Assembly (NCBI GenBank): GCA_964647255.1
Contig: CAZYGI010000019.1
Span: 1 to 59,445, forward strand
Reading direction: 5' to 3'
DNA length: 59,445 nucleotides
Source of the DNA: CAWJEL01 sp964647255
Lineage (GTDB): Bacteria > Chloroflexota > Anaerolineae > CG2-30-64-16
Shown here: one piece after another, positions 16,506-25,031 of the stretch
How positions within the stretch are numbered: the first letter of the stretch is position 1
Layout of the letters: the number at the start of each line of letters is the position of its first letter
The notes under the pieces: generated by a model
What the model saw: only the letters and a program-made list of their open reading frames with translations
Told to the model about the DNA's origin: nothing
The model's database searches: none
Position numbers and translations under genes: made by a program

Positions 16506-17753
16506 ATGGCTGCCTTTTCGATTGTTCTGATCCTGCTCATCGTCTTGACGCTGGTGTTCCAGGTCATCACTAAGATGAAGCTGGTCCCGCCCAGCCAACT
16601 GGCCGTCGTGCACGGCAAGGGCGGCAGCTTCCGCACCTATCGCGGCGGCCGCGTCTTCGTGCTGCCGTTGATCAACCGCTTTGACACGATGGACCTGACC
16701 CCGCAGACGACCACCGTCGTCGTGGAGTCGGCCATCGCCAAGGGGATCGTGCCGCTGACGGTCAAGGCCACGGTCAGCTTTGCGGTCGCCAAGTCGGAGC
16801 GCGGCATGATCAACGCCGTGAAGCGCATCCTACATCTGACCAACGACTGGAAGGAGTTGCAGCCGATCGCCAACTCGATCATCGAGGGGCATCTGCGGGA
16901 TTCTATCGCCAGCATGACGCCGGAAGAGGTGATGAGCCACAAGGACCGGTTGATCCAGAGCATGATCAAGGTCTGCAAATCCGACCTTGAAGGCATCGGC
17001 CTGGAGATCACCACGATGAACATCGCCGACGTGGAGGATCATCGGCTGGATGGCGTGAAGGAGCCGGACCTCTACATCGCCCTGCTCAAGCGGGTGCAGA
17101 CCGCCAACGCGCAGAGCCAATCGCGCGAGGCACAGGCGACGGCGCGCGCCACGGCCAAGGAACAGGAAGAGGAACGCCGCGCCGAAGTCGCGATCCGTGC
17201 GCTGGAGAACGAGCGGCAGAAGATTGAGGCGCAGACGAACGTGCGGGCGGCACAGGAGCGCCAGCGCGGGGCGGTGGGCCAACAAGAGGCCACGCGCAAC
17301 GCCGAGTCAGAGGTCGCGGGCGTGGTGGCGCAGATCGAGGCGGAAAAGCAGCGCATCGAGATGGTGAAAGCGCAGTTTCAGGCCAACATGATCGTCCCGG
17401 CCCAGGCGGCCAAACAGAAGCGGATCGAAGAAGCCCGCGCAGAGGCTGCCGGCATCCGTGGTCAGACCCAGGCCGAGCTCGAACAGCTCAGCCGCACCAT
17501 CGCGATCCTGCAGGAAGGCGGCGACCAGGGCCTGACCGCCTACACCATCGAGAAGTTCGGTGCGCTGGTGGACGCGTTCGCCGGCACGCTGAGCATGTTC
17601 CCCGTTCAGCATATCAGCGTCATCGCCGGCCGCCGCCCCGCGGAGGGACCGATCTCGGCCATCCATCCGAACGCGATTGACGCCAACCTGAACGAGCGGA
17701 TCGCCCAGATCCTGGGCGCGCCGGCCGCCGCCAAGCCGCAGACGTTGCCCTGA
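16506..17753 (+). CDS. Flotillin-like SPFH-domain protein 2
   Basis: A 415-residue paralog of the preceding flotillin, with an N-terminal membrane segment (about 3-22), an SPFH domain (about 25-190) and a coiled coil (about 195-335). The upstream AAAGGAGG at 16491-16498 is only one base from an ATG at 16500 but seven bases from the ATG at 16506, so 16506 is the likelier start. Either way the gene begins at the previous stop. It probably forms hetero-oligomers with its neighbour. The ordered terminator at 17780 ends the operon. Confidence 0.85.
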   Translation: MAAFSIVLILLIVLTLVFQVITKMKLVPPSQLAVVHGKGGSFRTYRGGRVFVLPLINRFDTMDLTPQTTTVVVESAIAKGIVPLTVKATVSFAVAKSERGMINAVKRILHLTNDWKELQPIANSIIEGHLRDSIASMTPEEVMSHKDRLIQSMIKVCKSDLEGIGLEITTMNIADVEDHRLDGVKEPDLYIALLKRVQTANAQSQSREAQATARATAKEQEEERRAEVAIRALENERQKIEAQTNVRAAQERQRGAVGQQEATRNAESEVAGVVAQIEAEKQRIEMVKAQFQANMIVPAQAAKQKRIEEARAEAAGIRGQTQAELEQLSRTIAILQEGGDQGLTAYTIEKFGALVDAFAGTLSMFPVQHISVIAGRRPAEGPISAIHPNAIDANLNERIAQILGAPAAAKPQTLP

Positions 17754-17779
17754 GGGTCTCGGCTCTTGGGTCACTGCGC

Positions 17780-17816
17780 AGGGCGGTGCGGACACCTTCT
17801 TCGTCTGCACCGCCCT
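17780..17816 (+). terminator. Terminator of the flotillin operon
   Basis: A 13-bp stem (17780-17792 with 17804-17816, one G-U pair) around an 11-base loop, followed by GTCTTATT. Confidence 0.7.
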
Positions 17817-17889
17817 GTCTTATTAGCGGCGGCGCAGGGGTTGGTTGGTCATCCTTGCCCCCCCCTCTGTCTGTTTGCTCCAATCTTGC

Positions 17890-17917
17890 TTGCGTCTTGC
17901 GCCGGAATTGTTATAAT
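17890..17917 (+). promoter_or_regulatory. Putative promoter of the 17945 membrane protein gene
   Basis: TATAAT at 17912-17917 with TTGCGT at 17890-17895 (16-base spacer), just past the flotillin terminator. The start codon follows 27 bases later behind AAGGAGGTGG. Confidence 0.45.
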
Positions 17918-17944
17918 GCAACCCGTGTAAGGAGGTGGCGAGCG

Positions 17945-19012
17945 ATGGCCGGACTTGAGGAAAATGTCGTTCCCCAGCACTGGAACCGTTGGCCCATGTT
18001 GCTTCTGGAGCGCAGCCGGTTGCCCTATCCGTGGGTCGTTGCGCTGGTGACGCTGTTGGGGATCATCAGCGTTGCGCTGGACACGGTGTTCCGCTACCGC
18101 GTGAGCGGCATCTGGCCGGCGCGCGATGTGGCGGTCGGGATCAGCTCGGTGGTGGTGGCGATCTACATCCTGGTCTATGTGCGGCTGATCAAACGCGCAT
18201 CGGTACGTGCCTTGGTCCGCCTGCGACCTTCTGTCTTGATTGGCGATGCGGAATTCGAGAGCTACGTACAGCGGTTCCTGTGTGCGCGCGGCCGTGTGGA
18301 GCTCTTGCTCTGGGCGTTGGCCGCGGTGATGTTGATCGTCTTTCTGGTGTTGCCGTCCGATCAGTTGCGCGGTCTGCCGCGCCAGCACCCGATCGAGGTC
18401 GCCGGCCTGGTATTGATTGCGCTCTATTGGGCGCTTCTTTCTTATCTGCTGCTGTCCCTGGTGTACATCAGCATCCGAAACGCGCGCGCCCTGGGCGGTC
18501 TGGCGACGCGGCCGTTAGCGGTCAACGTCTTTGATCCGGCCGGGCTGCTGCCCTTCGGCCGGCTGGGCTGGATGCAGAGCCTGGGGATTGTGGGGCTATT
18601 TCTCATCCCGTTGGTGATCATCGGGCCACCCTCGCGCGAAGGCGGCGGCTGGTTGGTGATCGGCCTGTCGGTCATCAGCCTGTTGGCCTTGTTTGTGCCG
18701 CTTTGGGGCGTGCACCAGCAGATCGCGAAGGCGCGCGATCGTGTGTTGCAAAGCCTTTCCGATGAGCTCCTCGCTGTCCAGGCAGCTCTGCTTCAAACCG
18801 GCGCAAAAGAGACGGCGGCGCTGCAGACACTCTCCCAGCGCACGGACCTCCTGGTGCAGCTTCGCACACAAGTCTTGGGCGGCCCAAGCTGGCCCTTCCG
18901 CAACGCCGGGGCCATCTGGCGCGCCACGATCGCGACCATCAGCCCGGTGATTTTCTTCATCCTGAACCGGGTGATTCAGATCTACCTGTTCCCGCTGCTG
19001 GGTCTTAAATAG
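17945..19012 (+). CDS. Polytopic membrane protein of unknown function
   Basis: A 355-residue membrane protein not recognised from sequence. Hydrophobic segments lie near residues 27-47, 58-80, 117-137, 150-175, 205-225 and 235-255. A helical soluble stretch (about 260-320, Gln/Leu/Thr rich, coiled-coil-like) and a last hydrophobic segment near the C terminus follow. The start ATG 17945 is fixed by AAGGAGGTGG and by the membrane segments beginning soon after; upstream in-frame codons run back through the terminator. It has its own promoter and may or may not act with the flotillins before it. Confidence 0.6.
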   Translation: MAGLEENVVPQHWNRWPMLLLERSRLPYPWVVALVTLLGIISVALDTVFRYRVSGIWPARDVAVGISSVVVAIYILVYVRLIKRASVRALVRLRPSVLIGDAEFESYVQRFLCARGRVELLLWALAAVMLIVFLVLPSDQLRGLPRQHPIEVAGLVLIALYWALLSYLLLSLVYISIRNARALGGLATRPLAVNVFDPAGLLPFGRLGWMQSLGIVGLFLIPLVIIGPPSREGGGWLVIGLSVISLLALFVPLWGVHQQIAKARDRVLQSLSDELLAVQAALLQTGAKETAALQTLSQRTDLLVQLRTQVLGGPSWPFRNAGAIWRATIATISPVIFFILNRVIQIYLFPLLGLK

Positions 19013-19028
19013 GCGCGCCAGAAAGGGT

Positions 19029-19061
19029 GCAAGCAGCTCGTGCGGGGCACGAACTGCTTGC
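19029..19061. terminator. Hairpin between convergent genes
   Basis: A 15-bp stem with one mismatch (19029-19043 with 19047-19061) and a GGG loop lies between the stops of the 17945 (+) and 19081 (-) genes. No clear T-run. Confidence 0.45.
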
Positions 19062-19080
19062 TGCGAAGCGCGCTAGACGC

Positions 19081-19317
19081 TCACCAGAAGCTGATTCCCT
19101 CAGGTGGACGCTCCAGCCCGGCTGCCTTCGAGAAGCCCGCAGCCAGCCTTTCAAATTCCTCAGCGGTTAGGCTGCGGATGCGCGCCGCTTGAGATTCGGT
19201 CAGCCGATACCGGAGGCTGCGCGCGGCCATCTCCGGGTCTTCAAACAATAGCTTCCGGAATTCGCTGCTGAACAACGCCTTGCCCACAAGTCTGTCCATC
19301 TGTGCCCAGGTAGCCAT
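19081..19317 (-). CDS. Os1348-like NHLP-clan small protein (possible RiPP precursor)
   Basis: A 78-residue helical protein beginning MATWAQMDRLVGKAL, with FRKLLFEDPEMAAR, RLTESQAARIRSLTAEEFERLA and a short tail GLERPPEGISFW. This pattern (a DPE turn, then LTE.., then an EEF helix) is that of the nitrile-hydratase-like leader-peptide clan, closest to the Os1348 family named after an Oscillochloris protein. Such proteins are leaders of modified peptides or relatives with unknown roles. The ATG has GAGGAGGC upstream. It lies 42 bases after an isoprenoid-synthase-fold gene in one operon, which suggests a joint pathway. Confidence 0.55.
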   Translation of the reverse strand: MATWAQMDRLVGKALFSSEFRKLLFEDPEMAARSLRYRLTESQAARIRSLTAEEFERLAAGFSKAAGLERPPEGISFW

Positions 19318-19359
19318 CGTAATCGCCTCCTCGTAAAAATGAATGCGGGGTTGCCCCAT

Positions 19360-20319
19360 TCAACCAGTCAGTGCAAGGCCAACGCCCAAAACACCTTCCG
19401 CCAGCCCGTGAAGCTGTGCTTGGGCCTCCCGCGCCAGCCGTTTGCCGTATGCGCCAGCCTGGTTGTGCAGCCAGGTGATGTAGTCGCACAGTGCGGGAAT
19501 CCCAGCGTCGCGCGCCGCGCCGATCGCCGCCCGGAACTCTGTTTGTAGCAGGGCAAAATAGGGGCGCGCGCCCTGGCCCAGCATCAGCTCTTGCAGCACG
19601 GCCCGCCGGTTCTCCTCTCCCCGCTCGGGCGTCTGCGGCAGCGGCGACGCAAAGGCGACGAAGGCGTTGTGTCGGCCGGCATCCAGGTCATGGGGCCAGT
19701 CTTGGGCATGATCCAGCAGCACGGCGCCGATCAAGAGGTGATCCAGGGCCTTTTCAAGCCGTGGGATCAACTCCGCACGCTCCGCCAGGAGACAGGCGCC
19801 GGCCGCACCGATCTTGAGGGGCGCGCCGCGCTCGCCCAGCCGCTGGAATTCGGCGTCGCCCCAGCGGGAAAAGGGCTGAGTGAACGGCGTGCGGCTGTCG
19901 CCGGTCGCCCGCACCCATTGCGTCAGGTCGCGTTCGAAAATAGGCCAGAAAGCCGGCTGCCGGTCGAAAAGCCGGAGATAGCAGCTGATCCAGCGCTGAT
20001 ACAACGTTGTGGACAGGAGCAAAGCCGCCGGTTGCTCGGCGGCGGGCACTTCGGCATCTGCCAGGTCGTCTTGCAAGCGGACAAAGCCCAGGCCGAACAC
20101 GTTTGCCAGGGCCAGATCGGCGCACTTCTCGGCCGGCAGACCGATGGCCTCCCCGATCCAGCGCGGCAACGACCACTCCAACGTCCAGTTTGGCAGGGAG
20201 ATGCGCAGCAACAGCGCACGCGCCGCAGGTGCCAGTTGGGGTGCCAGGCTCTCGACGCCCGCAGTGAAGCGTGCCTTAAGGGCGGCAACGTCCGCATCGG
20301 CCAAGCGCGGCTGCGCCAA
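19360..20319 (-). CDS. Class I isoprenoid synthase-fold protein
   Basis: A 319-residue, largely helical protein. It carries an aspartate-rich motif DDLAD (in FVRLQDDLAD, about residue 82) of the DDxxD type, and a second Asp cluster DHAQDWPHDLDAGRHN in the C-terminal half. This spacing is that of class I terpene or polyprenyl synthases, which bind diphosphates through Mg2+. It is not close to any named prenyltransferase I know. The start is TTG 20317-20319, chosen for the strong AAGGAGGAGG site. It is the first gene of a two-gene operon with the NHLP-clan protein and has a good promoter upstream. Confidence 0.6.
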   Translation of the reverse strand: MAQPRLADADVAALKARFTAGVESLAPQLAPAARALLLRISLPNWTLEWSLPRWIGEAIGLPAEKCADLALANVFGLGFVRLQDDLADAEVPAAEQPAALLLSTTLYQRWISCYLRLFDRQPAFWPIFERDLTQWVRATGDSRTPFTQPFSRWGDAEFQRLGERGAPLKIGAAGACLLAERAELIPRLEKALDHLLIGAVLLDHAQDWPHDLDAGRHNAFVAFASPLPQTPERGEENRRAVLQELMLGQGARPYFALLQTEFRAAIGAARDAGIPALCDYITWLHNQAGAYGKRLAREAQAQLHGLAEGVLGVGLALTG

Positions 20320-20390
20320 AATCGCCTCCTCCTTGGGAGAAGAACAGGTAGCCTACGGTGATAAATGCTGCGCCATACTGCGCGAATACG

Positions 20391-20420
20391 ATCTTATCAC
20401 GGCGTGAGAGGTTTTGTCAA
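20391..20420 (-). promoter_or_regulatory. Promoter of the isoprenoid-fold/NHLP operon
   Basis: On the minus strand, TTGACA (20415-20420), 18 bases, TAAGAT (20391-20396), about 70 bases before the TTG start. Confidence 0.55.
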
Positions 20421-20487
20421 CCATTTGTCCGATTGTTGTGTGATTGACCGAGCGCGGCGCGGATGCGGATGGCGGGAGAAGCCAATC

Positions 20488-20532
20488 AAAGAGGCGGGAG
20501 GAGCCAGCTTGGCTGGCTCCTCCCGCCTCTTT
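20488..20532 (-). terminator. Terminator after the FBP aldolase gene
   Basis: A perfect 21-base inverted repeat (20488-20508 with 20512-20532) and 3-base loop, beginning 22 bases past the aldolase stop on the minus strand. The T-run is short (CTCTTTG). Confidence 0.75.
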
Positions 20533-20554
20533 CGGCGGGTCGTTTGGCCCGGTC

Positions 20555-21502
20555 TTACTTTAGCGCGGCGCGGATGGCGGGGAGCTGCCCGGCGCTGCCC
20601 AGCTTCTCGTTCTTGGCCGCGATGAACTTGGCGTATTCGGCCTGGAAGATCTTGCCCGGATCGCGCAGATCGAACTTTTCCGGGAAGTCGCGGAAAAACT
20701 CGCGGTGGACGCGCGTCCAGACGAGACGGCCATCGGTGTCAATGTTGATCTTGGTGACGCCGAGCTCGGCGGCCCGCCGGAACTGGTTGTCGTCCACGCC
20801 CTTTGCACCCTTCAGCCGGCCGCCCGCGGCGTTGATCCGCTCGACTTCATCCTGAGGCACTGAGCTGGAGCCATGCATTACCAGCGGGAAGCCGGGCAGC
20901 CGCTTCTGAATCTCGGTCAGCACGTCGAAGCGCAATCCCTGGGTGCCGGTGAACTTGAACGCACCGTGGCTGGTGCCGATGGCGCACGCCAGCGAATCGC
21001 AGCCGCTGCGGGCCACGAAGTCCTTGGCCTGGTTCGGGTCGGTGAGTTTGGCATCGGCCTCGCTCACGGCCACGTGCTCCTCGACGCCGCCCAACTGGCC
21101 CAATTCAGCCTCCACCACGAGGCCGCGGGCGTGCGCGGCTTCCACCACCCGACGGGTGATCTCGATGTTCTTTTCGTAGGGCTCGTGGCTGGCGTCAATC
21201 ATCACTGAGCTGTAGAAACCGCTCTCGATGCAGTCCATGCAGGACTTCTCATCGCCGTGGTCCAGGTGAACGGCAAACACGGCGTCGGGGAAGATCTGGT
21301 CAGCGGCGCGGATCACGGCTTCGATCATGCGCTTGTCGGTGTACGAGCGGGCGCCCTTGCTGATCTGAATGATGAACGGCGCCTGGCTGTCAATGCAGCC
21401 TCGGAAGAGGCCCATGCATTGTTCCATGTTGTTAATGTTGTACGCGCCCAGGGCATATTTGCCGTAGGCCAGCTCAAAGAGTTTCTTGGTTGTGACGATC
21501 AT
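20555..21502 (-). CDS. fba: Class II fructose-bisphosphate aldolase
   Basis: A 315-residue zinc-dependent aldolase that splits fructose-1,6-bisphosphate into dihydroxyacetone phosphate and glyceraldehyde-3-phosphate. The metal and catalytic residues are visible in HLDHGDE (Asp and His), VEAELG (Glu), GTSHG (His) and MHGSSS (His). NIDTDGRLVW near the C terminus binds the substrate phosphate. Start ATG 21500-21502 has GGAGGG upstream; a longer frame up to 21544 lacks family sequence. It is monocistronic, with a strong terminator downstream. Confidence 0.92.
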   Translation of the reverse strand: MIVTTKKLFELAYGKYALGAYNINNMEQCMGLFRGCIDSQAPFIIQISKGARSYTDKRMIEAVIRAADQIFPDAVFAVHLDHGDEKSCMDCIESGFYSSVMIDASHEPYEKNIEITRRVVEAAHARGLVVEAELGQLGGVEEHVAVSEADAKLTDPNQAKDFVARSGCDSLACAIGTSHGAFKFTGTQGLRFDVLTEIQKRLPGFPLVMHGSSSVPQDEVERINAAGGRLKGAKGVDDNQFRRAAELGVTKINIDTDGRLVWTRVHREFFRDFPEKFDLRDPGKIFQAEYAKFIAAKNEKLGSAGQLPAIRAALK

Positions 21503-21580
21503 GGGAGCACCCTCCACGCATAGGAAAGTTGTGCTGATGTGCACGGCGGCAGTATACGTCCGCGACTGCTTTCGGTCAAT

Positions 21581-22162
21581 TCAGCTTCGCTGCTGTGCCT
21601 TTCGCACCCGTGCCAGCATCGCTTCGCGGGCGATCTGCCCGCGCCAGGTGTCGCGGATGTAGCCTTGAGGGTCAATCAGCACAGAAACCGGCAGATAGCG
21701 CACATCGAAAGCGTTCGCCACGCGGCCGTCCGGGTCGAGGACGAGCGGGAACGAGAGGTGGTTCTGCCGGGCGAAGTCCGCTACCTGCGCGGCGGTCTCC
21801 ATGTTGTCTACGCCCACCACGGTGAAGCCCTCCCGGTCGCCGTACTCACGGTAAAGCGCTTCGAGGTCGGGCATCTCGGCGCGGCATGGCGGGCACCAGG
21901 TGGCCCAGAAGTTCAACAGCACGACCTTGCCGCGCAGATCGGCCAGGCGGATCAGGTCGCCGTCGGGCGTGGCGAGCTCGAAATCCGGGGCGCGGGCCGG
22001 CTCACCCAGGGCCGTGGGCTGGGATTGCGCCGCGATCTGCTGCCGGCCCAACCACCAGCGCCACACGCCCAGCGCGAGGGTGAGGAGGCTTAAGACGAGC
22101 AGGGTTATCAGGAAGAGCCGGCGCCCACGGTTGGGGTGGGCTGCCGCATCCGCGCGTTTCAC
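21581..22162 (-). CDS. Membrane-anchored thioredoxin (TlpA/ResA-like)
   Basis: A 193-residue thiol-disulfide oxidoreductase facing outside the cytoplasm. One membrane anchor (about residues 16-38) is followed by an AhpC/TSA-type thioredoxin fold with FWATWCPPCRAEMP (CPPC motif). ResA/TlpA proteins reduce or exchange disulfides in exported proteins, often for cytochrome c maturation, but no cytochrome genes lie nearby. The start is GTG, overlapping the stop of the OsmC-like gene (GTGA), so it is translationally coupled to it. A thiol-redox pairing of the two genes is plausible. Confidence 0.88.
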   Translation of the reverse strand: MKRADAAAHPNRGRRLFLITLLVLSLLTLALGVWRWWLGRQQIAAQSQPTALGEPARAPDFELATPDGDLIRLADLRGKVVLLNFWATWCPPCRAEMPDLEALYREYGDREGFTVVGVDNMETAAQVADFARQNHLSFPLVLDPDGRVANAFDVRYLPVSVLIDPQGYIRDTWRGQIAREAMLARVRKAQQRS

Positions 22163-22581
22163 ACCTGCGCGGCCTCGACGCGGGAGCTGGACGTGACCTC
22201 AGCCACGCCGCGCACGGTGGCGATGGCGCCGCAGTAGGTCGTCTCGGAAAGCTCAACCGCGCGTGCCAGCGCCTTGGGGTCCACATCTCCGTAGGCCACG
22301 TACTCCAGGTGGATCTTGGTGTATTTCTTCGGGTGCTCGGCCGCGCGTTCGCCGGTGGCGAAGATCTTGAAACCCTGCACCGGCTGGCGTTTCTTCTTCA
22401 AGATGCTGATGACATCCATCGCGGTGCAGCCCAGCAATCCCATCAGCAATACTTCCATCGGGCGGGCCGCACTGTCGTGCCCGCCGGCCTCAGCGGCGGA
22501 ATCCATCACGATGGCGTGGCCGGAATCGCTGGCCGCGACGAACTGCATGTCTTCAACCCAGGTGAGTTGTGCGTTAGCCAT
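22159..22581 (-). CDS. OsmC family protein
   Basis: A 140-residue OsmC/YhfA-like protein. Two conserved cysteines, in LLGCTAMD (residue 52) and TTYCGAI (residue 117), are the redox-active pair of OsmC/Ohr peroxidases, which reduce organic hydroperoxides. EVLLMGLLGCTAMDV is the family helix. ATG 22579-22581 has GAGGGAGC upstream. It is coupled to the TlpA-like gene by a 4-base overlap. Confidence 0.88.
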   Translation of the reverse strand: MANAQLTWVEDMQFVAASDSGHAIVMDSAAEAGGHDSAARPMEVLLMGLLGCTAMDVISILKKKRQPVQGFKIFATGERAAEHPKKYTKIHLEYVAYGDVDPKALARAVELSETTYCGAIATVRGVAEVTSSSRVEAAQV

Positions 22582-22660
22582 CCTAAGCTCCCTCTGTGAG
22601 AATCGAGTCATCTGGATCACCAGATGCACTGCGGCGCAGGCGGTTACAGCGGCGCCGCGC

Positions 22661-23821
22661 TCACCCCAGCAACGCCAACGCCGCATCGGCGATGCGGCGC
22701 GCAGCGTCCGGCTGCGCCAGGCCCCGCGCCGCGGCGGACATCTCCGCCAGCACGGTCGAGCCCGGCGCCAGCCAGGCGACGACGCGCGCGGCGATGCGCT
22801 CGGGATCGGCTTCGAACACGCCGGCGCCGTGCTCCACGGTCCAGGTGACGTTGCCCTGTTCTTGCCCCGGGATGGCATCGGTGATGATCACCGGCACGCC
22901 CAGGCAGGCAGCCTCGGCCAGCGCGCCCGGCCCGGCCTTAGTGATGAACAGGTCGGCGGCGGCCAACCAGTCGGCCATGTTCTCGACGAAACCGAGGGCG
23001 GTCACCGGCCCCGGCCATTTTTCCGCGGCCAGCCGGTGTTCTAAGGCCGCGTTGCGGCCCGCGATGATCGCCATTTGGGTGCCCGGACGATATTGGGCCA
23101 GGCTGCGGCTGACCGCGCGGGCGATCTGCGGCAGGCGGCCGATCCCGGCGCCTCCGCCCGACATGAGCACCAACGGCTGCTCCGGGGCCAGCCCCAGCAG
23201 GGCACGCACCTGCGGCTTCGGCCGGCCCCACGCCTCGCCGAAGGCCTGCCGGATCGGCAGCCCGAGCACGCGCACCCGCTCATCGGGAACACCGCAGGCC
23301 AGGGCGCTGCGCCGCGCTGCTTCCGTCGCCACCACGGTCAGGTCGGCGTTTGGCGAGAACCACGCCGCGTGCACCGTGACCGGGTCCGTCACCACCGTGA
23401 CGAACGGCGCCTGGTCGCCGTTTTTGCGCAGAAGCCAGAGCATGCTGTCAACGTGCAGCGGGTGGACGCTGATCCACAAGTCGGTTGGCCAGCTTTGCAG
23501 CGCCGCGGAGACGCGATCCGCCACAAAGGGCAAGACCACGCGTTCGGTCAGGGTGATGCTCCGGCGGGAATCGCTGACGCGGTAGGCCGCGTAGTAGAGC
23601 GCCGGCGCCCGGTTCACCAGGGGGGCATAAGCCGCGGAGATGTTGCGGATCGGGAAGGGTGTGTGCTCGTCCATGGGCAGGCAGAGCGTCACTTCCGCCC
23701 GCCCGGCCAACGCCTCGGTCAGACTTTGGGCGGCAGCCATGTGGCCGCCGCCGGACCGGGCAGTGAGAATCGAAACTTTGGGCAGAGATTTAACCATAAC
23801 GATTGCGGTATCTGCGATCAC
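22661..23821 (-). CDS. MGDG-synthase/UgtP-like glycosyltransferase
   Basis: A 386-residue GT-B glycosyltransferase of the family that includes monogalactosyldiacylglycerol synthase and diacylglycerol glucosyltransferase UgtP. It shows the N-terminal TARSGGGHMAAAQ loop typical of these enzymes, VTVVTDPVTVHAAWF, and a nucleotide-sugar site VTKAGPG-like FITKAGPGALAEA with IPGQEQGN. It probably transfers a sugar to a lipid at the inner membrane face. The GTG at 23819-23821 overlaps the upstream peptidase stop (GTGA); an ATG at 23797 would remove 8 residues. Neither has a clear ribosome-binding site, so coupling favours GTG. Confidence 0.8.
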   Translation of the reverse strand: MIADTAIVMVKSLPKVSILTARSGGGHMAAAQSLTEALAGRAEVTLCLPMDEHTPFPIRNISAAYAPLVNRAPALYYAAYRVSDSRRSITLTERVVLPFVADRVSAALQSWPTDLWISVHPLHVDSMLWLLRKNGDQAPFVTVVTDPVTVHAAWFSPNADLTVVATEAARRSALACGVPDERVRVLGLPIRQAFGEAWGRPKPQVRALLGLAPEQPLVLMSGGGAGIGRLPQIARAVSRSLAQYRPGTQMAIIAGRNAALEHRLAAEKWPGPVTALGFVENMADWLAAADLFITKAGPGALAEAACLGVPVIITDAIPGQEQGNVTWTVEHGAGVFEADPERIAARVVAWLAPGSTVLAEMSAAARGLAQPDAARRIADAALALLG

Positions 23822-25020
23822 TTAAGCAGTTCAACGGCCAACTGGGCGTAGCCCTCGGCGGCCTGCGCGATATCGGCGAGTTGGATGCGCTCATCCGTCG
23901 CATGGGCCAGGCGCTCATCGCCGGGCCCGAACCCCAACGTCGGGATGCCGGCCTCCCCCATCGTGTACGCGCCATCGGTGGAGAACGGCCACACGCCGAC
24001 GCGCGGGTGCGCGCCGAGGCTGCGTTCCAAGGCGCGAAGGGCGCGACGCACCAGCGGGTCTTTTTCCGACAGCAACCAGGGCGGGAAGTATTTGCGCCCG
24101 CGGGCCATGTAGCCGGTGTACGTGGCCGTCTGGTACTCTAACGTGGTGATCTCGCCGCGCACGCCCTCGCGGCGCATAATCTGTTGAACCTCGGCGATGG
24201 CACGCGCTTCGGTCTCGCCCAGGGTCAGGCGGCGGTCCAGGATCAAGGTGCAGAGGTCCGGGATCGCGTTCAGGCTGCAGGCGCTGCTGCTGATCTGCGT
24301 CACCGCGACGCTGCCCTGGCCCAGGGCGGCGTCTTCCAGGAGCTGCGTTGCCAGCAGATCCAGACCGAAGATCACACGCGCCGCGGCAGAGATGGCGTTG
24401 ATGCCGCTCGTCGGCATGGACGCATGGCCGGCGCGGCCGGTGATGGACACCTGGAGCTCCACCCGCCCGCGCTGGCCCAGCGCCAGGCCAAGATTGGTCG
24501 GCTCGCCCAACACCACGCATTCCGGCTGCAGCCCGCTCTCTTCAAGGAAAGAGCGTATGGCGATGCCCTCGCTCGGCTCCTCCTGCACGACGAAGGCTAC
24601 GTACAGGTCGCCCGGCAGCCGCACGCCCGCGTTTGCCAGGAGCTTGACGCCATAGATCATCGCGGCCAGCGCCGCCTTCATGTCCACCGCACCGCGGCCG
24701 TATAAGGCGCCGCCTTCGATGATCCCGCCGAACGGCTCGTGCAGCCACGCCTCCGGGTCGCCGATATCCACCGTGTCCATGTGCCCGTCGAACAGGATGG
24801 CGCGCGGCTGACCCGTTCCATAGCGGCCGATCACGTTTCCGGCGCGGTCGCGCCAGACCTGCGTAAACCCATTGCCGCGCATAGCGTCAACCAGGAGATC
24901 CGCGATGGCCCGCTCGTTGCCGGATAGGCTGGGCGTGCGGATCAGCGCCTGGGTCAAGAAGGCCAGTTCCTGGGCATCGTCCGCTGACAGAGAAAGCACG
25001 TTGATACCCTCCGCAGTCAT
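23818..25020 (-). CDS. M20 family metallopeptidase/deacylase (YgeY-like)
   Basis: A 400-residue M20 zinc hydrolase. Metal and catalytic residues are in FDGHMDTV (His, Asp), GRGAVDMK (Asp), QEEPSEG (Glu-Glu) and LGEPT (Glu). A dimerisation domain lies between about residues 180 and 290 (GRAGHASMP). Members include ArgE/DapE, carboxypeptidases and YgeY-type hydrolases; the substrate cannot be read from sequence. ATG 25018-25020 is the first fitting start, 11 bases after the upstream sugar transferase stop; no clear ribosome-binding site, so it may depend on translation of that gene. Confidence 0.85.
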   Translation of the reverse strand: MTAEGINVLSLSADDAQELAFLTQALIRTPSLSGNERAIADLLVDAMRGNGFTQVWRDRAGNVIGRYGTGQPRAILFDGHMDTVDIGDPEAWLHEPFGGIIEGGALYGRGAVDMKAALAAMIYGVKLLANAGVRLPGDLYVAFVVQEEPSEGIAIRSFLEESGLQPECVVLGEPTNLGLALGQRGRVELQVSITGRAGHASMPTSGINAISAAARVIFGLDLLATQLLEDAALGQGSVAVTQISSSACSLNAIPDLCTLILDRRLTLGETEARAIAEVQQIMRREGVRGEITTLEYQTATYTGYMARGRKYFPPWLLSEKDPLVRRALRALERSLGAHPRVGVWPFSTDGAYTMGEAGIPTLGFGPGDERLAHATDERIQLADIAQAAEGYAQLAVELLK

Positions 25021-25031
25021 CAGGTTTGAGA

